From: a virus
Virus record (IMG/VR): IMGVR_UViG_3300028608_000006
Coordinates: 124,001-188,000 of that record
Strand: one strand, 5' to 3'
DNA: 64,000 nucleotides
The position numbers and the translations under genes are program-made. The notes under the pieces were generated by a model. That model did not search any database. It had not been told where the DNA came from and saw nothing but the letters and a program-made list of their open reading frames with translations. How positions within the stretch are numbered: the first letter of the stretch is position 1; each line of letters starts with the position of its first letter. Positions 51,767 through 58,970 of the stretch are shown here, one piece after another.

Positions 51767-53014
51767 TTAGACGTGAGCTGCAACGGCGTCCAGGGTCCAG
51801 CCGGCGCTACGGATCACTTGCTTGTTGACGGCCTGAGCGATCGACGACGAAGTCGCGAACACGGAACGTACAACCTGGATCTGAGCGTTGACTTCTTCAG
51901 CCTTTTCCTTGTCGTCCGCTTTCAGGACGTTCAGGGAGCCGATGACCTGGTCACGCTGCGACTTCGAGAAGGCAGCTGCGACTTTGTCGTTGCGGATGGC
52001 GGTAACGGTTGCTTTGACTTTGCCCAGGGCAGCAGTCAGAGCGCCTTTGTCAGCCTTGGCAGCAACTTCGCCGCTGGTCAGCTTGGAGGTGTCGCCGGTG
52101 CCGAAGAAGATCTTGATCGAGCGAGCCATTTCAGCTGCTTCTTTCAGATCTTTCGCCAGGCCGTCTTTCATCTCGGCGTGAACGCGAACGCCAGCCGACA
52201 TGCCGATCAGGGTCTTCTTGTCGCCTTCGCTCTTCTCGCCGGCGTTCACGTCGGACTTGGCGTCCTTCTTGAGTGCGGCCAGCAGGGAAGCGTAAGCGCT
52301 GTTGAAGGACGACAGATCGACCTTGGCAGCCGACTTGGCGATACCAGCGAAAGTAGCCAGGGCGCCTTTGGTGGCAGTCCAGCCTTCAGGGTCTTTGTTC
52401 AGACCGCCTTTCTCGTAGTCGAACAGGACGTTCCAGCCGCCCAGCTTGATCTTTTCCTTGACCTTCTCGGCCGCGGTGACGCGAGTGACCAGTTGGTCAT
52501 GGCGACGGCTCAGCTTTTCAGCGGCGTTGAACAGGCCGACGAAGAAGTTGATCACGGTGTTGAAGATGTGCTTGATGACTTCGATGGCTTTCTTGGCGTA
52601 ACCTTTCACGGTTTCCATGAAGCCTTCCATGCCGCTGCGAGCCATGATCTGAGCGGTGGCCGCATCGGACATGGATTCAACGCCGCAACGCTCGATGGAA
52701 GCGCCGCCCAGCTTGGTGTTCAGCTTGGCCGCACGGTTGTACATGCTGGCGAAAGCGGTGGAGTTGAACTGGCCGGAGCTGATCAGGCATTCGAGGCCTT
52801 CAACCACTTCCTGGATTTCTTCGACGGCTTCGTCCTGCTGCTTGACTTCTTCACGCAGCTCTTCGATTTCCTGGCCTTGTTGCTCCAGGACTACCTGAAC
52901 TTCGGCGACTTCAGCGCGAACCGAATCTTCAGCACCGGCTTCGATAACTACGTTGTCGGCAGCGCCGCCCATTTCCAGTTCTTCGAAACCCTTGTAGCGA
53001 TCAAGAATGTTCAT
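51767..53014 (-). CDS. internal head protein candidate with GME site (415 aa)
   Basis: 415 aa. Codon use is very regular and GC-rich, as in the capsid gene, which suggests high expression. The N-terminal 110 residues are acidic and coiled-coil-like (EQQGQEIEELREEVKQQDEA). Sites CGVE then S (111-114) and SGME then GF (127-132) precede an amphipathic helix with aromatics (METVKGYAKKAIEVIKHIFN, VINFFVGLF). The rest is Ala/Lys-rich and helical. Removal of the acidic propeptide would leave a basic protein suited to sit with DNA in the head. Its flank has two 12-bp palindromes and its own terminator. Confidence 0.6.
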   Translation of the reverse strand: MNILDRYKGFEELEMGGAADNVVIEAGAEDSVRAEVAEVQVVLEQQGQEIEELREEVKQQDEAVEEIQEVVEGLECLISSGQFNSTAFASMYNRAAKLNTKLGGASIERCGVESMSDAATAQIMARSGMEGFMETVKGYAKKAIEVIKHIFNTVINFFVGLFNAAEKLSRRHDQLVTRVTAAEKVKEKIKLGGWNVLFDYEKGGLNKDPEGWTATKGALATFAGIAKSAAKVDLSSFNSAYASLLAALKKDAKSDVNAGEKSEGDKKTLIGMSAGVRVHAEMKDGLAKDLKEAAEMARSIKIFFGTGDTSKLTSGEVAAKADKGALTAALGKVKATVTAIRNDKVAAAFSKSQRDQVIGSLNVLKADDKEKAEEVNAQIQVVRSVFATSSSIAQAVNKQVIRSAGWTLDAVAAHV

Positions 53015-53025
53015 GCGGTATATCC

Positions 53026-53060
53026 TTCGTTAACGAATTGAGTTTGGTTGTTTATAAACA
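53026..53060 (-). promoter_or_regulatory. two 12-bp palindromes upstream of the 415-aa gene
   Basis: TTCGTTAACGAA at 53026-53037 and TGTTTATAAACA at 53049-53060 are perfect palindromes in a 47-bp gap. They could mark a promoter or dimeric regulator site for a highly expressed head gene. Confidence 0.3.
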
Positions 53061-53061
53061 G

Positions 53062-54045
53062 TTAAGCGAAAACACCCAGTACACCATGAATGTACCGGTC
53101 GGTGTATCCGACCACACGCGGAGTGAATCCACTATAAAATGCAAGCGCTCCACTGTTCCCTTCCAGAAGCTTCTCAGCTTCTTTCAACGCAGACTTGCTG
53201 ACTCGGTATTCCAGCTTGGTCAAGTTCTCGTCAACACCCTTGACCATTTCGGACCAAGACTTGATGAATGCGAGGTAGCCATCGTAGGCCGCCTTGACGC
53301 GCTGGTGCAGGTTGTTCACCTTGTCCAACTTGTTCAGCAGTTCGCTGACGTTGGATTTGGAGAATGAAACATTTCCACCTTCGCCAGCAGGAGTATCCCC
53401 CGACATAGAATATTTCGGAGCATTTCCGTCTGCATTGTTGAACTCCCATTCCTTACCGCCTGGGAGAACACCCGATGCTTCGAACGCAGGGTACTTCAAC
53501 TTCTCGCACGCATCGATAACCTTAAAGACGTCATCCGTGTGTTTGGCGTCTTTCAGTTTCCGCACGGCAATCAGCTGGGCGTCGAGGTGATCCAGGACGG
53601 CCTTGCTGTGTTTGTCCAGAAGCTCTAGGTGAGCGATGAGAGTGTCCATGTCGTGAGAGATGGTACTCGGGTCGCCCTTGGAGGTGATCATCGCTACCTG
53701 AGTCGCTGTGAGCTTCAGGTTGTGCTCGTCTTCTTTCGCCGTCGCCGCCAGCAAGCGCTTGATGTAAGACTTGTTGTCGTCGAAAGCTTTAGACAGCTGG
53801 TTACCCGCAGCGCTAATGCCAGCAGTAAAGGCACTCAGTGCTTTACCACCGACCCACATCGTGACGCTCAACAACCCTGTTCCGAGTTGCTGCATGCTGT
53901 CACCGAAGGCTTCGTTCCCCGCTACAGAATAGGGATCGGTTGCCATCAGCTGACCCAGCAGGTTCAGATCGTGGTTCGCTTGCATCAGCTTGATGTGCTG
54001 TTCCAGACCCGATGTGAGGTCCTGTTGAAGCTGTGACATATCCAC
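53062..54045 (-). CDS. internal head protein candidate with GNE site (327 aa)
   Basis: 327 aa. SVAGNE then AF at 40-47 matches the presumed processing site of the family, followed by a hydrophobic amphipathic part (LGTGLLSVTMWVGGKALSAF). Most of the rest is helical, rich in Lys, Asp and Leu. Cleavage at E45 would remove a short, Gln-rich N-terminal peptide. It lies between the 439-aa gene (12 bp gap) and the 415-aa gene. Role in the head is inferred from the shared motif and neighbours. Confidence 0.55.
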   Translation of the reverse strand: MDMSQLQQDLTSGLEQHIKLMQANHDLNLLGQLMATDPYSVAGNEAFGDSMQQLGTGLLSVTMWVGGKALSAFTAGISAAGNQLSKAFDDNKSYIKRLLAATAKEDEHNLKLTATQVAMITSKGDPSTISHDMDTLIAHLELLDKHSKAVLDHLDAQLIAVRKLKDAKHTDDVFKVIDACEKLKYPAFEASGVLPGGKEWEFNNADGNAPKYSMSGDTPAGEGGNVSFSKSNVSELLNKLDKVNNLHQRVKAAYDGYLAFIKSWSEMVKGVDENLTKLEYRVSKSALKEAEKLLEGNSGALAFYSGFTPRVVGYTDRYIHGVLGVFA

Positions 54046-54057
54046 CTCGTCCTTGGT

Positions 54058-55377
54058 TTAAGGCGTGTTAACCTTGATGGAAGTATGGCAGAGTTCGATC
54101 AGGCCAGCGATGATCAGAACCAGATAGCTGTTCACCGCAACGCGGATGTCCAGCAGCTCCATTTGGTTCTTCCGCACGATGGCAGAGAAAGTAACCAGGA
54201 GTTTGTGTTTCAGTTCTTCGCTGATGTCCGACTCGAAGAAGCCTTTGGTGATGTCGTCGCAATCGGCACCGGACAGCTTGAATTTCTCGCCGCCCTCGAA
54301 AACCTTGTTCCATTCCTTCAACACATCGCGCAGGTTTTTGACGACTGCTTTGATCTGTTGCGAAGACAGGGACATGATCTCCAGATCCAACTTCGAGTAC
54401 ATCAGCGGGGCCGTGTTGTCGAAGAAGGTTGTGTCGATGTCGATATAACGCTGAACGAAGTCTTCAGCCGCACCCAGGGACTTGTTGTTCCGGCCGTTGT
54501 CGTTCTGGCGAACGTCTACGAAGTAGGCACCACCCATCAGTTCAACGGATTGCTTGGCAGTGATGCCACCGGTCGAATGCTGAGGGCACGGGTAGGTGCA
54601 TTCCTTGAAGCGTTCCGAAGGAATGGAGATCGGCAACAGCGCAAAACGCTCTTCAGCTTGGGCTTGGCTCAGACCAGAGAAACCGCCGAAGAAGGCCAGC
54701 GTCGAGTTGAGGCTGTTGCGGTTGTTGAGGTAGTAGTTCTGGCTCAAGCCGGACAGGGAGCGGCTCAGCTTGGTCAGATCTTCAGACCAGTTCTCGCTGA
54801 CCTTGCCATTCACCTTGAACAGGTTGAACAGACGGTTGCCCAGGAGAATCTTTTCACGGTCCTTTTCGAACGGTGGGGAAGAGTTGATCGAGTTTTCCAG
54901 CAAGTCCACCGAACCAGCCAGAGAGTCCTGACTTTGGGTGAACAGGATGTAAGCCTCTTTAAAGCTAATCCCCATCTGCGAAACGATCGAACGGGACTTC
55001 TTGAAGAAATCCTCCATGAAGCTCTCACAGCCTACCAGGCGCGTGAAAAGGTAATCTTTGGGCATCAGGGTAAACCCCAGTGCTTCAGAGCCTTCTACGG
55101 CGCTCATACCGTCTGCTGGAGGGATGTCCACTTCGGAACGCGCCAGCTGGGCATCCATGACTTGTGCCAGGGTGGGAGACACTTCGTGGGCCTTGAGGGC
55201 TTGCAGGGTATCTTTCACGGACTGAACACGATCACGCGAGTTGTCCAGTTCGTTCTGGTAACGGCTGAGGTCACCCGTTTCCGTGGCGCTGGCTACGAGT
55301 TCCGCAGACGTCACCACGTTAATGGCGGCCATCTCAGCCGCCAGCTTTTCGTTTGCAAGTACCTCAGGACTAGCCAT
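54058..55377 (-). CDS. internal head protein candidate with GCE site (439 aa)
   Basis: 439 aa. The N-terminal 90 residues are acidic and Ala/Ser-rich. SAVE then G at 92-96 fits the Ser/Ala-x-Glu rule recalled for phiKZ protease, and LVGCE then SF at 114-120 fits the local Gly-x-Glu type. A helical region (FMEDFFKKSRSIVSQMG) follows. The C-terminus has a hydrophobic helix near the end (YLVLIIAGLIELC). It overlaps the 170-aa gene upstream by 8 bases. Confidence 0.55.
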   Translation of the reverse strand: MASPEVLANEKLAAEMAAINVVTSAELVASATETGDLSRYQNELDNSRDRVQSVKDTLQALKAHEVSPTLAQVMDAQLARSEVDIPPADGMSAVEGSEALGFTLMPKDYLFTRLVGCESFMEDFFKKSRSIVSQMGISFKEAYILFTQSQDSLAGSVDLLENSINSSPPFEKDREKILLGNRLFNLFKVNGKVSENWSEDLTKLSRSLSGLSQNYYLNNRNSLNSTLAFFGGFSGLSQAQAEERFALLPISIPSERFKECTYPCPQHSTGGITAKQSVELMGGAYFVDVRQNDNGRNNKSLGAAEDFVQRYIDIDTTFFDNTAPLMYSKLDLEIMSLSSQQIKAVVKNLRDVLKEWNKVFEGGEKFKLSGADCDDITKGFFESDISEELKHKLLVTFSAIVRKNQMELLDIRVAVNSYLVLIIAGLIELCHTSIKVNTP

Positions 55378-55882
55378 AGTAATTTTCCCCGCCCAGGAGT
55401 AGAAGGATACGTCCTACAGCGGCTGGACCGACGCCCGCGGCAAGACGATAAAGGTCGTAGTCTTCCAGACGGTAGCCGTCCTTCAGAAACGGTTCTGTGG
55501 TGCCAGGCCGGTGACGGGTCTGGTACGTAGCAGATCGGGCGCGGGCAGAGGCTTCAAGAGCGTGTTCTTCCATGCGCAGCGAAGTCAAGATCGTTTGGTG
55601 ACCTTGCTTGCCGTTGAGGTAATGCACGATATCGCGAATCAGGTTCGCCAGAGGCCCACGGCCGCCATCGAAGTTGATCTCGAGGAACTGAGCGAAGTTG
55701 TTACCGGTCAGGCGCTTTGCTTCCCGCAGTGTTTCCACGGCAACGTAGCCTTTGATAACCAACTCGAAGTCGTTGTAGGAATCCTGCCGCAGAAGGCGCA
55801 GGTTCCTGAACGAGCCACTCAGATCCTGATCGGACAACGACGCTTCCACGTAGCCGTTTTTGATCAGTCTGTAATCAGGCAT
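55370..55882 (-). CDS. unknown (170 aa) in head operon
   Basis: 170 aa from the ATG at 55880-55882 (GAGAAG upstream). A longer reading into the 293-aa gene is rejected. It is not recognised. Basic and mixed alpha/beta: MPDYRLIKNGYVEASLSD, then YNDFELVIKGYVAVETLREA, two similar strands (L-I-K-N-G-Y-V-E and V-I-K-G-Y-V-A-V) that may be a repeat. The end is Gly/Ala-rich (GVGPAAVGRILLLLGGENYYG). It overlaps both neighbours by 8 bases, indicating coupled translation. Confidence 0.55.
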   Translation of the reverse strand: MPDYRLIKNGYVEASLSDQDLSGSFRNLRLLRQDSYNDFELVIKGYVAVETLREAKRLTGNNFAQFLEINFDGGRGPLANLIRDIVHYLNGKQGHQTILTSLRMEEHALEASARARSATYQTRHRPGTTEPFLKDGYRLEDYDLYRLAAGVGPAAVGRILLLLGGENYYG

Positions 55883-56756
55883 ATTTCTTCTCGATCTGTT
55901 CGATGGCAACAGTGTTCTTGATGATCTCGTCTTGGTAGATTTCGATCTGACGTTCGAGCTGTGGATCTTCACCGCCACCTTTCTTGTTGATGGCTTGCGA
56001 GATCTTCATCGCGAACAGTTCGTTATCACGACGCATGTTTTCGATGCGCATGATGTTGATCTTGGCCCAGGCCAGGTGGAACCAGAACACTGGGTTGACC
56101 ATGTGCACGCCGAAGCCTTGCTTGAGCAGGTCGACCTTGGCATCGCCCTCCATGCTTTCCAGCACGTCCAGGGAGTTCTGGCTGACTTCCACATCCGGCA
56201 CGCTGTTGAGGCGCAGGAGGATGCCACGGGAGCCCTTGAGCAGCTCGACGGTCAGGGTACGGAAGAACAACTCGGTACCATTGATCCAGCGCGTGTCATA
56301 CTTCGACAGGTACTGGTCAGGCTGGATGTCCTTGTTGTTCATGGTCAGCAATACATCGAAGACCATACGCACGTACTTGATCCAGAAGGTCAGGTGCTCG
56401 ATCAGGTTGAGGATGTTCACCTGTTTAAGGGTGATCAACTTACCGTCCCAGATCTTTTCGTTGTAGCCCTTGATCAACTTGATCGTTTCAGGTACCAACG
56501 CCTGGATGCAGGCAAGACCAGCGGAAATGGTTTCCGGCAGCTCACCCATGTGCACACCATTGGCACGCAGAGCTTTTTCCAGACCCTTGGTGATGATCCA
56601 GTGGCCGGCCACGGCGCTCAGGTCCACATTGCTGTTCTTGATACGAGCAATGTTGGATTCGAGATCAGTGGCGGCAACAGTGATGTTCAGCAAGGAGGAG
56701 ATGATGTCTTCTTGCTTGAACGTCTGTACGCCAGCACTATATTCAACTGCGTTCAT
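55875..56756 (-). CDS. unknown helical protein of the head operon (293 aa)
   Basis: 293 aa, not recognised. Nearly all helical, with hydrophobic stretches (NLIEHLTFWIKYVRMVFDVLL and NPVFWFHLAWAKINIM) that are amphipathic rather than clearly membrane-spanning. The last 40 residues are a charged helix (DPQLERQIEIYQDEIIKNTV). The stop of the upstream gene is directly followed by its ATG. No Gly-x-Glu-Gly-Phe site is seen. It may be a scaffold or structural head protein by position only. Confidence 0.55.
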   Translation of the reverse strand: MNAVEYSAGVQTFKQEDIISSLLNITVAATDLESNIARIKNSNVDLSAVAGHWIITKGLEKALRANGVHMGELPETISAGLACIQALVPETIKLIKGYNEKIWDGKLITLKQVNILNLIEHLTFWIKYVRMVFDVLLTMNNKDIQPDQYLSKYDTRWINGTELFFRTLTVELLKGSRGILLRLNSVPDVEVSQNSLDVLESMEGDAKVDLLKQGFGVHMVNPVFWFHLAWAKINIMRIENMRRDNELFAMKISQAINKKGGGEDPQLERQIEIYQDEIIKNTVAIEQIEKKYA

Positions 56757-57869
56757 TTACGCACCCCCGTTCAACAGTTTGACCAGATCAGCCAGCGTGT
56801 TGCTGCCGGTGTCTTTCTTGGATTTGGACGACAGATCCTTACGGGTGTAAGTCTCCGCCATGTTCGCGCCGTGCGTGTAGAACGTGTAGATACCACGGTC
56901 TTCGTTGCACACGACGATGGTGTTGGCCTTGACCGCCGAGAAGATCGACTCACGGGACTTCGCATCGTCAAAGCGCTTACCGATATCCAGCTCGAGCTGG
57001 TTAGCAGTGTCCTTGGTGAAGACGAAGGTGTTGGCCAGGTTGTTGAAACTGACCAGACCGGTACGGATCGCCGCCATGCGGTTGCCGGTTTCGCGGTTCA
57101 GGGCTTCTTTGTAGTAGCCGGACATGTCTTCGTTCTTGAGGCGGAAGCGCTCTTTCACGATGTCCAGACCGCTGACGAATTCCGGGGAGGTGATCTCACC
57201 AGTCTTGACCATCAGCATGCGAGCCCAGAAACCGTCGTCGCCTTTGGCAGCCGAGAAGACACGAGCCAAGTCTTTCGGTTGAGTCGGAACTGGGATCTGA
57301 CGGAAGGTCAGCGGGAATTCGATCTTGGCACCGTTGTCACCGTAGATAGTCGCGTTGACTACCTTGCCGATGGCCAGCGGAGCGAACTCGTGGATGTCCG
57401 GGAAGGTCTTGCCGCCAACCTGTACATAGTTGGTCTTGCCTTCGTCGTCGTCCTTCTTGTCGTCTTCATTGCCGACGATGTTGTCGTTCAACGCCTCAGC
57501 ACCCAGGATCGACAGCATGCCGCCGCGATTTGGGTTGATGGTGCCGACGATGTCACGGACCTTGACACCCATGCCAGCAGAGTTCTGCAAAGCCAGGTGA
57601 GTCAGGGTGGCCACGACGTCACGCAACATGATGATTTGGATCAAGTCGGACATGAATTCTTGGTGCAGCAGCGAGCCTTCAATCACGCACATTGGGGCAA
57701 TGATTGCTTGGTTCGCGGACTGTGTCACCGACGTGGTGGAAACCACATTGTATGAATGTTTTGCCCGCTCGGCTACCTGAGCAGCCGACCCGATATCTTT
57801 GCTGTCTGGGTAGATCTTAGACGCGAAGTCGAGAAAGAACGACCCCAGATTAAGTACACTTCCGATCAT
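56757..57869 (-). CDS. unknown probable virion protein (370 aa)
   Basis: 370 aa, not recognised. It is the first gene of the minus-strand head operon, with GAGAGG before the ATG. The N-terminal half is helical and Ala/Val-rich. An acidic loop (GNEDDKKDDDEGKT, near 130-145) divides it from a beta-rich part (TIYGDNGAKIEFPLTFRQI), and the end is basic (KDLSSKSKKDTGSN). It diverges from the gene at 57897 across 27 bp. Structural role is inferred from the operon. Confidence 0.55.
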   Translation of the reverse strand: MIGSVLNLGSFFLDFASKIYPDSKDIGSAAQVAERAKHSYNVVSTTSVTQSANQAIIAPMCVIEGSLLHQEFMSDLIQIIMLRDVVATLTHLALQNSAGMGVKVRDIVGTINPNRGGMLSILGAEALNDNIVGNEDDKKDDDEGKTNYVQVGGKTFPDIHEFAPLAIGKVVNATIYGDNGAKIEFPLTFRQIPVPTQPKDLARVFSAAKGDDGFWARMLMVKTGEITSPEFVSGLDIVKERFRLKNEDMSGYYKEALNRETGNRMAAIRTGLVSFNNLANTFVFTKDTANQLELDIGKRFDDAKSRESIFSAVKANTIVVCNEDRGIYTFYTHGANMAETYTRKDLSSKSKKDTGSNTLADLVKLLNGGA

Positions 57870-57896
57870 GTTAACCTCTCCAAGAAGGAATAATTT

Positions 57897-58970
57897 ATGG
57901 CTGATAGCCCAAGTTCTAATGAGGGATGGTTTGACGGGACACCAGGAAACGAGAAACCTACTGTCGCGCTTGATTCACATAGCGTCCCCGAATACCTAGA
58001 TTATGCGTTCAGAGAAAATGGTGGACCTGGTTACCAGAGTGCGTTGGTTAACATGCTCCGAGGCATCAGAATTCTCGGTCCAGGGAACCAGCTAGCGCCC
58101 ATCCCCGACGACACCATAGGATTAGCGTTTGTTAGCCGTCCGATGTTGAACCTGTCTGACGAAAACGTCATTAAACACCCGCAGTTGGCTCCTTTGTACA
58201 AGCCTCAGAAAAACACGCTGATGGCTTACATTAAAGGTTTGCTGGATCCGACGTGGGGACGTGGTAACAGTGGGCTCACCGACATCCTTGATCCGTTGTA
58301 TCCCTGGATCCCACCGTGCTCCAACTTCCTCAAGGTTAGCTCGGGCTTTCCTGACCTGCAATTGACCATGGGTAAGTCGACTCCTGGTTTCCGTAAAGAA
58401 GTTTACCAGTACGTGAACAGCGTGCTTAAAGTGAACTACGATTACGACATGCGTCAGTCCTACCACACGTCCAAGCCTAGCGTGCTTCCTTATATGTTTG
58501 AAGCTTGGGTCCACTACATCGAAGCGGTGAAGTTGGGCGATGAAGGGATGGAGCCTTATCCCGAGGCATTGATCGAGAACTACGTCGATTACGACTGCCG
58601 CATCTACCACATGATCTTGAACAAGGACATGCGGAGTATCGAGTGGTTGTTCTGTAGCGGTAGTTCCGTGCCTACGACGTTCCCATCGGGTGCCTTCAGT
58701 ACCATCGACCGGACACAGAATACGTTGCGTGGTCAAGGGCAGGATGAGCTGGAGATTAACTTCTCCTCCGTGGGATTCCGTTTCGGTAACATTCAAATTG
58801 CCGACATGTTCAACCGCACCACCGTCAAGTTCAACCCAGGTATGTTGCCTGCGGTGCGTGAGCAAAATTACCGTCTGTTGTCCATGTCCGAGTATTTCTC
58901 TGGTGGGTATGAAGTGTACCCGTGGATCAACATTGACACCATGAAGTTAGAATACTGGAGTCGGCTCTAA
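57897..58970 (+). CDS. unknown virion structural protein (357 aa)
   Basis: 357 aa, not recognised. Rich in Pro, Tyr, Trp and Asn, with few lysines (LYPWIPPCSNFLKVSSGFPD, EYFSGGYEVYPWINID), as in baseplate or neck proteins. AAGGA precedes the ATG. Its stop overlaps the start of the 975-aa gene by one base (TAATG), so both are made together, probably for the same part of the particle. Confidence 0.6.
   Translation: MADSPSSNEGWFDGTPGNEKPTVALDSHSVPEYLDYAFRENGGPGYQSALVNMLRGIRILGPGNQLAPIPDDTIGLAFVSRPMLNLSDENVIKHPQLAPLYKPQKNTLMAYIKGLLDPTWGRGNSGLTDILDPLYPWIPPCSNFLKVSSGFPDLQLTMGKSTPGFRKEVYQYVNSVLKVNYDYDMRQSYHTSKPSVLPYMFEAWVHYIEAVKLGDEGMEPYPEALIENYVDYDCRIYHMILNKDMRSIEWLFCSGSSVPTTFPSGAFSTIDRTQNTLRGQGQDELEINFSSVGFRFGNIQIADMFNRTTVKFNPGMLPAVREQNYRLLSMSEYFSGGYEVYPWINIDTMKLEYWSRL

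Noticed and set aside
54085-55530. 481-codon open frame antisense to the 439-aa head protein gene
   Set aside because: Shadow frame; the head protein has the family processing site and tight spacing.
55932-57755. 607-codon open frame antisense to the 293- and 370-aa genes
   Set aside because: It spans two oppositely directed genes that overlap and couple properly; no SD.
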